64,000 bases of DNA from Tenacibaculum sp. Bg11-29 (GCF_002836595.1 NZ_PJBB01000003.1:3688501-3752500), one strand, 5' to 3'; shown: positions 25,190-34,342, numbered from the stretch's first letter. A program made the numbers and translations. The notes: a model not told the origin generated them from the sequence alone.

Positions 25190-25954
25190 TTATTTTTTGT
25201 CTTTAGTGTTATTAATTATTAGAGGTATTTTATTTGAATATATACTTCCATTAAAAATTTTAAAACCTCCTTCTTTTAGCGTTTTCTTATATCCATTTGT
25301 TAATCTCTCTTTCACAACTTTATTATCCGCTGAAAATATCATTTGAATTGAATATTTTTTTTCTGATTTTATATCAATCACTTCTATATCTGACATCTCA
25401 AAATCAGTTACGTTCATTGGTAAGCCTATATATGATTGAAAATAAAGTGTAGCTTTATTTGGAATTATAAATAAACTTCTTGAAACTAATCCTTTATACA
25501 TAGCATCATAATCACTTATGCTATCTCCCATTTTATTAAAAAAAAGGTTTGTATTTTGTATTAACTCTTCTGCACATTCACTTTGTCCGCCTAAAACATT
25601 TCCTATTTCACTTTCTATTACTTTACCTGTCTCATCTTTAATTATAAAATTATTTAAACTAAGTCCTTTTAAAGGGGTAGGAAAAGCATTAAATGGTGCA
25701 TTTCCCTTAATTAAATCTTTTGAAATAGGACAAAAAAGATAATTACTATTACTTGTATTTTCAATTTTAAAATTAACCCTTACTACCTTCTGATTTTTAT
25801 AATTATTAATGTAATTAATATTATTCCAATTTTCTTCATAAAAAGGAACATTAATTTCCTTATCTAATATGGTTATTTTTATATCAGCATCGTCTTTATC
25901 GCTACAAGAAAATAATATTAATGACAAAGTAATTATCGTTATGCTCAATTTCAT
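25190..25954 (-). CDS. Lipoprotein of unknown function
   Basis: Start set at the ATG at 25954, which gives a lipobox ending LFSC and sits 16 nt after the DUF4350 gene stop; the longer frame overlaps that gene. The mature part (about 235 residues) looks like a beta-rich domain with NFIIKDETGKVIESEIGN and two isolated cysteines (FCPI, SECAEE). Its position at the 3' end of the DUF4350 gene suggests co-transcription. No motif is recognised. Confidence 0.65.
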   Translation of the reverse strand: MKLSITIITLSLILFSCSDKDDADIKITILDKEINVPFYEENWNNINYINNYKNQKVVRVNFKIENTSNSNYLFCPISKDLIKGNAPFNAFPTPLKGLSLNNFIIKDETGKVIESEIGNVLGGQSECAEELIQNTNLFFNKMGDSISDYDAMYKGLVSRSLFIIPNKATLYFQSYIGLPMNVTDFEMSDIEVIDIKSEKKYSIQMIFSADNKVVKERLTNGYKKTLKEGGFKIFNGSIYSNKIPLIINNTKDKK

Positions 25955-25970
25955 ATCAATTACTGTCTTT

Positions 25971-27218
25971 TTATTTTTTAAACACTTCAATCTCCCTATT
26001 CAAGACAATCAACTCTTCTTGGGTAATTTTTTCTTTTGATTGTATTATAGTTATCTTTTTAAATAAAACCTCAACCTTTTCTAACGAATTTCCACTTCTA
26101 CTCGCTAATTTTTCATAAAAAATGGTGTCAATTTTTAAAGTTGATAACCGGTGTGTAATTCTTATGTATTCTAAAAAGTAATTAATTTTATGAATTGCTA
26201 TATTTTTATGATCTGATTTTTCATAATACATATTCGCAATGGTTCTGGTAAAGGCTAATGTTTGATTTTTTAAAGGCGTAATTACAGGTATAAGTCGTTG
26301 ATCTCTTTTCCCTTTAAAAATCACAAAAAACAACACACCAATTAAAGCCATATAATAGGCCCACTTAAGATGTTTTGAACTTAAAATATAATGCATTGGC
26401 GAACTTATTCCGCTTTTCCCTGTTTTATAATACGTATCCCAAAGAATTGTACTATTACTAGAACTCGTATTCTGTTCTCCTAAACTATTATTGTTATTCC
26501 TATTTAAATACGATAATACACTTGCTACATAGGTATAATTGGTATCTAAAAGCATATTGTAATTGGTAAATGCTTGCGGAAATGTATGTAAGTAAAAAGA
26601 CCCTCTTCCGAATTCTGTTTTAATAAAATTAGGCTTATGACTTACAATGGAATCTTTTTCATTTTTAATAAGCAACTCTCCTAAAACAGTTGTTTTTAAA
26701 GTATCTACACTCGAAAAATAGGCTTTCGGAAAATCTCTATCAAAATGATACTCATTCGCATCTAATTTTTTATTAACTATCTTTTGGTATGCTTTTTCTT
26801 CAAAAGCAGTAGTACTTAACTGTTTTGTTTTAATGTTTAATGTATCTAAGTTTAAGCCATTAGTAGCTATAAAAACATCATTTCCTCTTGCTACAAATTT
26901 TAACAACTCATTAAACTCTTCTTCTCCAAAATTTAGCTTACCATCAACAAAAAAATAAGTTCCTTTATTTATTGAATCTTTTAAAAACAAATACGGACTT
27001 TGATATACGTCTCTTACCTTTTTATTAGCAAAAAGTGAGGGCATTTCTTTATGCAAAATATAGGTTCCGTATGGTATTTTATGCTTCGCGTCATAACTTG
27101 GAAACCAATTAATTTCTTTTGGTTTTATCAATTCGATGTATATAATACCAAGTACAATAAACACCAATAAACCAATATATATTTTTAGCTTTTTATCCAA
27201 ATTCTTAAATTTTAGCAA
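25971..27218 (-). CDS. DUF4350 domain protein
   Basis: The 415-residue protein has a N-terminal transmembrane helix (15-31), a periplasmic alpha/beta domain and a second helix near 290-306. The opening includes YDAKHKIPYGTYILHKEMPSLF, KGTYFFVDGKLNF and VARGNDVFIATN, all typical of DUF4350. The frame begins at a TTG (27218) that overlaps the previous gene by 14 nt; no ATG is available nearby. It belongs to the MoxR-associated block and probably works with the MoxR ATPase at the membrane. Confidence 0.85.
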   Translation of the reverse strand: MLKFKNLDKKLKIYIGLLVFIVLGIIYIELIKPKEINWFPSYDAKHKIPYGTYILHKEMPSLFANKKVRDVYQSPYLFLKDSINKGTYFFVDGKLNFGEEEFNELLKFVARGNDVFIATNGLNLDTLNIKTKQLSTTAFEEKAYQKIVNKKLDANEYHFDRDFPKAYFSSVDTLKTTVLGELLIKNEKDSIVSHKPNFIKTEFGRGSFYLHTFPQAFTNYNMLLDTNYTYVASVLSYLNRNNNNSLGEQNTSSSNSTILWDTYYKTGKSGISSPMHYILSSKHLKWAYYMALIGVLFFVIFKGKRDQRLIPVITPLKNQTLAFTRTIANMYYEKSDHKNIAIHKINYFLEYIRITHRLSTLKIDTIFYEKLASRSGNSLEKVEVLFKKITIIQSKEKITQEELIVLNREIEVFKK

Positions 27219-27936
27219 TCACTTTTTTAAAACTAACTTCTGCTTGTAAAAACTTTTCTTTATCTATTAAAAATTCTCCGTACCAAACGTAATCGTATAA
27301 GTGTGTTACTTCTTTAAATTCTTTATGCAAATTTTTATTTGATGAAACTTCTTTTATATAATCTTCATTTGTTTTTTCTTGCTGCCAAGAAATCAACTCT
27401 TTTTCTGATAATTTTTTTAATAACAGTAAATAATAATAACGCGTTGCTAATTTGTAATTCCCATCGCTTATTGCCGCCTTTATTAATTTTGGTAAATCTC
27501 TATCTCTTATTAATTCTTCTTCATCAGATAAGTTTACAATCGACTTCGCTTTTTTACCTGTTACAATATTGCTAGCATTTACTTTTAAAAAGAACTTAAT
27601 AATAAAGTACAGTACTAAAACGGCAATTACATACGGTAAAATTCTAAACAGACTCCATAAAAAACCCACAGCTGGTTTAATATCATCAAAAATATAAGAC
27701 AGTATGCTTTTTACCTTTCGTTTAAACCAGCTCCATGCTTTTTCTAAAATAGTAGGTTCTCTTTTTTCAACAACATATATAAAATCATCTTGTTGCTTGT
27801 ATGCTTCTATTTTTTTTGCATCAAATTTTCGTTGCTCAATAAATGCTTCATCAAACTTAACTTCCTTCGTTGTTGTTTGTGAAAACACAGAAAAAGAAAG
27901 CAATAAAAATGCTATATAAAAAAGTAAGTGTTTCAA
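27205..27936 (-). CDS. DUF4129 domain protein
   Basis: The 243-residue protein has a signal peptide starting right at a TTG start (27936), a transmembrane helix near 93-115 and a cytoplasmic C-terminal domain with YYLLLLKKLSEKELISW and YDYVWYGEFLID. That is the DUF4129 pattern. The gene overlaps DUF4350 downstream by 14 nt, and the membrane protein gene upstream ends 4 nt before it. Confidence 0.82.
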   Translation of the reverse strand: MKHLLFYIAFLLLSFSVFSQTTTKEVKFDEAFIEQRKFDAKKIEAYKQQDDFIYVVEKREPTILEKAWSWFKRKVKSILSYIFDDIKPAVGFLWSLFRILPYVIAVLVLYFIIKFFLKVNASNIVTGKKAKSIVNLSDEEELIRDRDLPKLIKAAISDGNYKLATRYYYLLLLKKLSEKELISWQQEKTNEDYIKEVSSNKNLHKEFKEVTHLYDYVWYGEFLIDKEKFLQAEVSFKKVIAKI

Positions 27937-27940
27937 ATTA

Positions 27941-28792
27941 TTACTGACCTAAGCCGTCTATTTTTTCAAAGGTTCCTGTTAAGTTTTTCTGCTCATTTAT
28001 ATCAAAATATAAAAACACATTCGTTATTAGTGTTATTGAGTAAAACATTAGTTGTCCTAAAATAGAAACTAAATTTAATAGTAAATAAATAGGGTCGCTA
28101 AATAAACCAAATACCGCTGTAGGATCTTCACTATTCATTCCTATACCCATTTGAATAAACTGATATATCGTTGCTGGTATTTGAAAAATGTATCCTAACA
28201 TACCTACTAAAAGCCCTACAACTATTATAACCCCAAAAGTTTCCCAAAAATGACCACTAATAAAACTAAAACATTTACCAAATGCTGATGTTCCTGATTC
28301 GTTTTCAAAAACTAATATAGAGCCTCCTAAAGATAATACTGTCCAAGTATAAAATACAGGAAGAAAGCATAGTAAAAAACTAATAACAATTACAATACCA
28401 GATAGTGTTCCAAATCCCATAAAAGACCAAAAACGTTCTTTTGTTTTTCTTGTAATTTCTTCTTGATTTACCTGTCCATTATTTTCTATATACGATTTTA
28501 TATAATGCATTCCTGCTAAATTAATAACAACAAAAGTTACGAGATAAGCAACCATCATTAAAAGCATTGCTGAAAACATCCCCATTATACCACCTACTTC
28601 TTGTGTAGCTAATGATGGGATAGCTGTCATATAATAAAACATTGCGGCAACGGCTATTAAAATTGGTATTGCAGCTATTTTAAAAATTGTTAAGAAAAAT
28701 TCTTTCCCTTCTAATCGTATAAATTTAAAAGCATCGCTAATAATAGCACCTAAATCTCTTTCTTTTTTAAACTCTATGTACTCTTTATGCAT
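27941..28792 (-). CDS. Multi-pass membrane protein of the SpoIIM/MoxR block
   Basis: The 283-residue protein has about six transmembrane helices and an opening reading DLGAIISDAFKFIRLEGKEF, as in polytopic proteins of the DUF4013/glycerophosphodiesterase-membrane-domain kind. It overlaps the SpoIIM-like gene by 19 nt and ends 4 nt before the DUF4129 gene, so the set is translationally linked. It probably forms a membrane complex with its neighbours. Confidence 0.8.
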   Translation of the reverse strand: MHKEYIEFKKERDLGAIISDAFKFIRLEGKEFFLTIFKIAAIPILIAVAAMFYYMTAIPSLATQEVGGIMGMFSAMLLMMVAYLVTFVVINLAGMHYIKSYIENNGQVNQEEITRKTKERFWSFMGFGTLSGIVIVISFLLCFLPVFYTWTVLSLGGSILVFENESGTSAFGKCFSFISGHFWETFGVIIVVGLLVGMLGYIFQIPATIYQFIQMGIGMNSEDPTAVFGLFSDPIYLLLNLVSILGQLMFYSITLITNVFLYFDINEQKNLTGTFEKIDGLGQ

Positions 28793-29757
28793 TGGTTATT
28801 TGTTTTTTGTTTTTTGTGTAATTGAAATGGATATATAACGTAATAAAATATAATACTTGCTAATGATAATAAAATGATAAGAATTGCTAACCAATCAGGC
28901 ATTTCGGTATGGCGGGTTACAAAACCTTCTAAAAAACCAGCGATTATAAAAAACGGAATACTACTTACCATTATTTTTAATCCGTCTTTCATACTTCTTT
29001 TAAAGGATTCTAATCTAGAATAGGTTTTGGGGAATAGTAATCCGTTTCCTAAAACTAAACCTGCGCAACCAGCTATTATAATTACTGATATTTCTATAGT
29101 ACCATGAATCCAAATTGTTCTAGAAGATTCCCAAAGTAAATTCTTATCATAAAAAAAATATAAAAATGAGCCTAACATTATACCGTTTTGCATCATAATA
29201 TATAAGGTTCCTACAGAGAATAACATTCCTAAAACAAAAGCATACATGGCTACTTTTATATTATTTATGGTAATTCCGATAAACATATCAACCTCATTGG
29301 CTTTTTTGTAAACGGCCATAGGATCTCCTTTTTCAATATTCTCTAAAGTCATGTTTACATAACTATCACCTAAAATAAGGCGTACGAAGTCAACATCATT
29401 TGCTGATGAGAAAGCACCCACGATACTAAAAAAGGCAAAGACACTAAAAGCTATTAATAATTGCTTTTGATGTTTGTAAAATGATAATGGAAATTCTGTT
29501 TTAAAAAAACTAATGAATCTATTTTTACTTTCTTTTTTAGTTTTATAAATTTTTTGATGTGCTGTAGCAGCTATTGCATTTAAATATACCAAGGTATTCC
29601 CTTTTGAATAAAAGGTTTTAGCATAACTTAAATCATCTGTTAACTCAACATATAAATCTGATAATTTATCAGGAGAAAGGCTCGTTTTATTATACAACGC
29701 ATCTTCAAACAGCTGCCATTTCTCTTTATTTTTTTTTACAAAAGCAGCTTCTCTCAT
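28774..29757 (-). CDS. SpoIIM-like (stage II sporulation protein M) membrane protein
   Basis: The 327-residue protein has an N-terminal helical domain opening with KNKEKWQLFEDALYNK, and four to six transmembrane helices. IHGTIEISVIIIAGCAGLVLG and NNIKVAMYAFVLGMLF match SpoIIM family conserved helices. In non-sporulating Bacteroidota this gene belongs to the RDD/DUF4129/MoxR cluster. It is the first gene of the minus-strand block and divergent from the RDD gene. Confidence 0.88.
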   Translation of the reverse strand: MREAAFVKKNKEKWQLFEDALYNKTSLSPDKLSDLYVELTDDLSYAKTFYSKGNTLVYLNAIAATAHQKIYKTKKESKNRFISFFKTEFPLSFYKHQKQLLIAFSVFAFFSIVGAFSSANDVDFVRLILGDSYVNMTLENIEKGDPMAVYKKANEVDMFIGITINNIKVAMYAFVLGMLFSVGTLYIMMQNGIMLGSFLYFFYDKNLLWESSRTIWIHGTIEISVIIIAGCAGLVLGNGLLFPKTYSRLESFKRSMKDGLKIMVSSIPFFIIAGFLEGFVTRHTEMPDWLAILIILLSLASIIFYYVIYPFQLHKKQKTNNQCIKST

Positions 29758-29875
29758 TTAAAAAATAAATTATAGCAAGTTTTATGAGAACTCTCTCTTT
29801 TCATAGAATATTTTTATCTTCGCTAATCTAAAAAAAGTTATAGAATTATCAACAACAAAAATGAAAAACTAATTA

Positions 29876-30592
29876 ATGGATAATTTTCAAATAGAAACTG
29901 CTCAAAATATTGCTATAACCCAAAATGTAGCCCATGTTACTACCCGTATTGGTTCTTATTTAATCGATGCTTTATTTATTATTGGCTACTATATTATTAT
30001 ATTCTTAATAATGGGGATGCTAAATATGGTACCTAGCATGGAGTATATGAGCTTATACCTTCTTTTAGGTTTGCCTACTTTTTTTTACAGTTTACTTTTT
30101 GAAATTTTAATGAACGGGCAAACTCCTGGTAAATTTTTTAACCAAACTAGGGTTGTAAAAATAGACGGCTCTAAACCTACTTTTGGTAGTTATTTAATTC
30201 GTTGGTTATTGCGAATTATCGATTTTAGCCTTGCTAGTGGTTCTGTTGCTGTTTTAACAATTCTTTTAAACGGAAAAGGGCAGCGACTTGGCGATTTAGC
30301 CGCTGGTACTACTGTTATTACTGAAAAGAAAAGAATTACTTTAAGAGATACTATTGCGAATGATATATCTGATAATTATACGCCTATTTACGCACAAGCA
30401 ACATTATTAAGTGATGATGATATGCATACCATAAAAAAGGTATATAATGATGCTAGAAAAAAAAGAAATCATAAAGTAATTTCAAAACTACATTTAAAAA
30501 TTATAGAAGTAACAGGAATTACAACAAAACAAAACCCAGTAGATTTTGTAGACACCATTATTAAAGATTACCATTATTTTGCTCAGCAATAA
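29876..30592 (+). CDS. RDD family membrane protein
   Basis: The 238-residue protein carries RIGSYLIDALFIIGYYII (the first R-x-x-D segment), NGQTPGKFFNQTRVV (the second) and GQRLGDLAAGTTVI (the D-x-x-A-G-T end). The C-terminal cytoplasmic tail is helical. It is transcribed divergently from the SpoIIM-like gene with about 120 nt between them, the standard arrangement of this block. Its 3' end overlaps a convergent pseudogene by 32 nt. Confidence 0.9.
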   Translation: MDNFQIETAQNIAITQNVAHVTTRIGSYLIDALFIIGYYIIIFLIMGMLNMVPSMEYMSLYLLLGLPTFFYSLLFEILMNGQTPGKFFNQTRVVKIDGSKPTFGSYLIRWLLRIIDFSLASGSVAVLTILLNGKGQRLGDLAAGTTVITEKKRITLRDTIANDISDNYTPIYAQATLLSDDDMHTIKKVYNDARKKRNHKVISKLHLKIIEVTGITTKQNPVDFVDTIIKDYHYFAQQ

Positions 30593-31100
30593 AAGCTGCT
30601 ATGTAAGCTACCTCAGCTTTTAAGCTATGTGTTTTTGCTTTTAATTCTATCTCTTTAAAATAAGTATTCTCGGCTAATCTTATTTCTAAATGCCTTTTAC
30701 GTAAATCGACCCATTTTACATCACTATTGGTTAACGTTCTTTTTTCTAGCAACTTAATAGAAGTATGCAATCCCCTTTGCCAAGCTTTTCGTTTTGTTTC
30801 TAATGTTTGTAAAGATGTTTCTCGTATATATAAGTTTCTCTTTTTTGTAGCTAACAATTTATTTAAAGGTTTTTCAGCAGCTTTTTTTTCTGCCATAAAA
30901 AAATCACCTGCACCAGGTAATTCTTTTAAAGGAGCTTTTAAAGACAAGGCTTTCTACAGTGTTAACAATTTGTTCATTCCTTCAAAACTATAGCTTCTAC
31001 GATGTACAGATATCGATTGCATTGTTTCGAAAGAAACGCCTAAATAATTAGCTAGAGATATAATTCTTGCATCAAAGTGTTTTCTTATTTCTTTTATCAT
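30561..31100 (-). pseudogene. Helix-turn-helix-type regulator gene interrupted by an amber stop
   Basis: From the ATG at 31100 one frame codes MIKEIRKHFDARIISLANYL, GVSFETMQSISVHRRSYS, FEGMNKLLTL and then TAG at 30954-30956. The same frame then continues open to 30561 for 130 more protein-like residues: KALSLKAPLKEL, KRNLYIRETSLQTLETKRKA, HLEIRLAENTYFKEIELKAK. The unbroken protein would be 179 residues with a small DNA-binding-like N-terminus. A CAG or TAY to TAG change explains the break. Six TGTACA palindromes lie just upstream. It converges with and overlaps the RDD gene end. Confidence 0.75.
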
Positions 31101-31103
31101 TTT

Positions 31104-31240
31104 TGTACAGTTTTTTTTCAGTTTTAAAAAATGTACATCACTTGTACATTTCTATTTATTTCATTTTTTTCATTTTTTTCTGTACAAAAACATAGCTTCA
31201 CTCAATGTACAGTTTTTATTTCAAGAAATAAACATGTACA
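31104..31240. promoter_or_regulatory. Cluster of six TGTACA palindromes
   Basis: Perfect TGTACA hexamers occur at 31104, 31132, 31143, 31181, 31206 and 31235. Six in 137 bp of AT-rich DNA is far above expectation. All lie directly upstream of the interrupted regulator gene (start 31100), as expected for an operator array of an autoregulated gene. The segment is otherwise low-complexity T/A-rich sequence. Confidence 0.65.
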
Positions 31241-31336
31241 AAACACAGAAAAAACAGCTTGACAATAAAACTTAAGTAGTTAATATATGGTGTTTTGTGA
31301 AAATTTAAGAATATTTTGATTTTACCTTGGTTGTTT

Positions 31337-31902
31337 TTAAGGTTCAATTTTAGATTTAAATTCTTCAAATACTTTTTTCTGGTCGTAACTAAATCCCATA
31401 GCTCTTGTTCTAAATGTAATTAAGTAATTCTTTACGCTACAATGAAATGGCTCTGTATTAAAATAAACCAAATGACCAACAGATTGAATTTGCTCTAAAG
31501 CTTTCTTTGCATCTTCTTCGTTTTCAAATTCTCATTGCTCTATTACGCCTTCAGATATTGTATCAATTCCATTTTTATCTCTGTAAAAATAACCCCAGAT
31601 ACTTTTAGCGTTTTTGAAAAATTTAATAGTTAATTTAGTCGATTGTTCATGCCAAATTTCATTAGCTTTTTTCGTAATCTTAAAGTAATAGAAATCAAAT
31701 AAGATTTTTCAATTTCTTTTACAAACCCTATAAGTTCAGGAATTGGAATACTTTTATAAATAACAATTTTCTCTACTTTTTCTTTTCTCCTAATAGAACT
31801 TTTATTCACAACAGCTCTAATACTTTCTTCTAATGTTAAATCCTTTATATTTTAGCTACACATAATAAGAAAAGCAATTAATATTATCGATTTGATTCTC
31901 AT
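31337..31902 (-). pseudogene. Decayed lipoprotein gene with three lesions
   Basis: The ATG at 31902 opens a signal (MRIKSIILIAFLIMCS) that hits TAA at 31852-31854. The frame resumes with LTLEESIRAVVNKSSIRRKE and PIPELIGFVKEIE, then needs a frameshift near 31700 to reach YYFKITKKANEIWHEQST and WGYFYRDKNGIDTISEG. A TGA lies at 31532-31534, after which EFENEEDAKKALEQI, GHLVYFNTEPFHCSV and SYDQKKVFEEFKSKIEP run to the natural stop. The intact protein would be about 185 residues. Family unknown. Confidence 0.75.
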
Positions 31903-32067
31903 TTATTAAACTGGTACTTATTGTTTTACAAAATTACTATAAAAATAGGCAATCTTTATATTATCAATAGAACAAGTATAATTATACTTACACTCTATTT
32001 TTATTTATCATTAAAGAAAATTAATTCTATAACTTAAGGGGCATAACTTTTTTATAATAAAACTAAA

Positions 32068-32655
32068 TTATTCTTTTTTAAGTTTATCCCAAAATTCTAA
32101 AAATTCGGAAGATACATTTTCAGGAAGTTCTTTAAAGTTTTCGTCAAAATGTGTCGTTTTAAAACTTTCTTTAGCATGAACCCACAACTTATATGCTTTG
32201 TTTTTATACATAATTAGTCCAATAATTTTCATTAATGGGCTATTTACTCCATTTTCTTGTTCCTTAATTATATAAATAAACTCAACATTTCCATCTTTAT
32301 CAATGTCTTTATACATCATTCTATTACGAACAAAAGAAAGACTTAAATTTGTTTTATGTGTAAACTTTATAGAAAATGTTTTTACAAATCCTTTAATAAA
32401 TGTTGCTTTTTTGTTTTTTGTAAACTTCTCTATATAAAGTATATCATTTTCAGCTCCACTTTTATTTTTAGAAACAACTACATAATTTTTTGTAAGTTTA
32501 TCATTTAACTCTACCTCAAACAGCTTTCTGTCACTTGAATAATCCCAACCCCTATTCGTAATCATTGAACTAAATTGGTCAGTGATTATAGATACCTGTG
32601 CTTTAAGTTGATTTAAACTTAAAAGTATAATAAAGAAATAAATTATTTTTTTCAT
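32068..32655 (-). CDS. Secreted protein of unknown function
   Basis: The 195-residue product has a clear signal peptide (MKKIIYFFIILLSLNQLKAQ). A mature part of beta-strand character follows, with a YKDIDKDGNVEFIYIIKE segment, the D-x-D-x-D-G-x-x-E pattern of calcium-loop or dockerin-like turns also seen in FG-GAP/VCBS repeats. No family recognised. It is a single gene with 160-220 nt of A/T-rich spacer on each side. Confidence 0.7.
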   Translation of the reverse strand: MKKIIYFFIILLSLNQLKAQVSIITDQFSSMITNRGWDYSSDRKLFEVELNDKLTKNYVVVSKNKSGAENDILYIEKFTKNKKATFIKGFVKTFSIKFTHKTNLSLSFVRNRMMYKDIDKDGNVEFIYIIKEQENGVNSPLMKIIGLIMYKNKAYKLWVHAKESFKTTHFDENFKELPENVSSEFLEFWDKLKKE

Positions 32656-32879
32656 AATAAAAATGTATAAACTTAATTTACATTAAGCATTAGTCTGTAT
32701 TTTTTACGTTTTCTAGTTCTGAAATATAGCTACAATTTACACTCATAATTTTTACACTATATATGTTGTTTTAAAAAATAAAGATAAAATTATAAAAAAC
32801 AAGTCCTAAAAAGAGCTTATATGATCGTCATTTTTATAATTATAGGCTTATGTAACGGTTACTATTGCTATATCTTGAT

Positions 32880-33374
32880 TTATTCTAAATCGTCATCTTC
32901 TATTCTATCAATTAGTATATCTATTTCTTTAATCGTAGCTCTTCTTTTTTCTTTCGCTTTTAATATAACTTCAGGAGTATTATTAGAATTATCAATTTGA
33001 ATATTATAATAGTCAATTAATGTTTTTAGCGCATTTAATTTCGATGCTTTTTTCATTTGTTCAACTTGCTCAATCAATGCTTTTTCAGAATTCTGTTGTG
33101 CTTTAGCAGTCTTTTTAAGTTCTGCTCTGTTCAAAGTAATTTCATTCCGTTGTAATTCTAAATCTTGTTTTTGTAATACTATTGTGTAAATCAGTCCTGC
33201 AAAAGCTAATCCAGAAAACAAAGCATTTACCGCTCCAAATAAATCACCAAAAGTACCTCTGTCAGACCAATTATCAAGACCAAATATTATTAGAATTGTT
33301 GAAACGATCCAGATAATTATAACTAAAAAAATCATTTTAGTTAAAAGTCCAATATTTGATGTAAGCTTTTTCAT
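32880..33374 (-). CDS. Small membrane protein with coiled coil, putative phage-abortive-infection-like
   Basis: The 164-residue protein has two transmembrane helices: 13-33, and a second starting in GDLFGAVNALFSGLAFAGLI. A heptad-rich segment follows (KQDLELQRNEITLNRAELKK and on). The GDLFG-x-x-N-x-LFSGLAFAG stretch followed by LQ-x-x-EL-R repeats is shared with the N-terminus of putative phage abortive infection proteins (putAbiC type). The C-terminal effector part of that family is missing here. It could be a defence-related or a general membrane scaffold protein. The next gene upstream is MscS-like, 43 nt away. Confidence 0.6.
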   Translation of the reverse strand: MKKLTSNIGLLTKMIFLVIIIWIVSTILIIFGLDNWSDRGTFGDLFGAVNALFSGLAFAGLIYTIVLQKQDLELQRNEITLNRAELKKTAKAQQNSEKALIEQVEQMKKASKLNALKTLIDYYNIQIDNSNNTPEVILKAKEKRRATIKEIDILIDRIEDDDLE

Positions 33375-33417
33375 TTTTCATTTTTTAGAGTTTGATTTAG
33401 TTTTAGGCTAAATAAAG

Positions 33418-33981
33418 TTAAACATTATCATTTGATATTTTAATTTCATTCGTAATATTCTTAATGCTTTTTAAAATAAAAATATTATTAGGTAAAGTAA
33501 TTTTTCCAGATTCTTTTGTTTCAAGTGTCACAAAGAATAAACCTATATCAACAACTCTGCCTTCGATTACATAGTCTTTTGATTCTAGTATAATAATAGA
33601 ATCATTTAATTTAACGGGGTGATTAAAAAATAAGATAATACTACAAGTAATATTTGACAGTAACGACCATTGAGCAAAAAAGGCAACTCCTACAAATGTT
33701 AAAACGGAACCTATAAACAATGCTAAATCAGCTTGTTTTACTCCCCAAATTAGTGAAGTAATAATTAGAAAAATCAATGATAAGATAATATTTATAACTT
33801 TCTTAATTATCATTCCACGAGAGCTATGAATTAATTTTTTAGAAAGTGTTCTATTAATAACTTTTAGAGAGATTTTTCTTAAGATAAGATAAATAAGAAT
33901 AGAATTATTTTTTTCGAAAAGAGCTTTTATAATTAGCGATTTTCTATTGATAAGACCAATCCTTTCAAACTTATCATTCAA
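33418..33981 (-). CDS. Small MscS-like mechanosensitive channel protein
   Basis: Residues 75-120 hold the MscS pore helix pattern and the start of the beta domain: VGVAFFAQWSLLSNITCSII, then FFNHPVKLNDSI. The later EGRVVDIGLFFVTLE and NNIFILKSIKNI match MscS beta-domain motifs. The frame has no ATG at its 5' end (TTG at 33981, first ATG at 33813). Upstream DNA is coding-like in another frame, so the gene may be 5'-damaged. It lacks the C-terminal cytoplasmic cage of full-length MscS. Confidence 0.65.
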   Translation of the reverse strand: MNDKFERIGLINRKSLIIKALFEKNNSILIYLILRKISLKVINRTLSKKLIHSSRGMIIKKVINIILSLIFLIITSLIWGVKQADLALFIGSVLTFVGVAFFAQWSLLSNITCSIILFFNHPVKLNDSIIILESKDYVIEGRVVDIGLFFVTLETKESGKITLPNNIFILKSIKNITNEIKISNDNV

Positions 33982-34342
33982 TTTAATCCCATCTTATCTA
34001 CAATTCTTATTGCGCTTTGACTGTCGAGTTTCTCTTTCCTAATTAAATACTTTTCAACTGTAAGCGGAAACAATATTTCCGAAATTTAATTTTTAGAATA
34101 TTATTTTGCCCAAGGAAAACTTGGGTTTTTACAATTCTACTCAGCGTTATAACGATACACCCAAAGGGGGAACACCTCCCCATGAGTTTATTACATGTAT
34201 TTACTTTGAAACTACCACTAAAACCCTTACTAGCTATAGTTTTTTTTACTCTAGATTATTTACTAAATTTTCAGTAAATCAGTTAAATCATTAATTTCAA
34301 TGTTTATTTTCATTTATCCCTGAATTTCAACTTGTACAAAGT
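33982..34342. other. Non-coding stretch with several short hairpins
   Basis: A patch at 34063-34190 holds four self-complementary elements: CGGAAA-CAATA-TTTCCG, CCCAAG-GAAAA-CTTGGG followed by five Ts, the palindrome CGTTATAACG, and GGGGGAACACCTCCCC. The GC-rich parts contrast with the surroundings, which suits a structured RNA or a decayed mobile element end. No RNA family was recognised. A minus-strand frame near 33982-34088 codes 35 protein-like residues without a start. Confidence 0.35.

Noticed and set aside
30561..30947. 128-codon minus-strand frame as an independent gene
   Set aside because: It has no ATG at its start (TTG) and continues, with one TAG, the frame that begins at 31100, so it is the rear of the interrupted regulator gene.
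34106..34294. 62-codon plus-strand frame with FYNSTQRYNDTP, reminiscent of transposase C-termini
   Set aside because: Too short and no catalytic residues; the resemblance is a few residues only and the strand is opposite to all neighbours.
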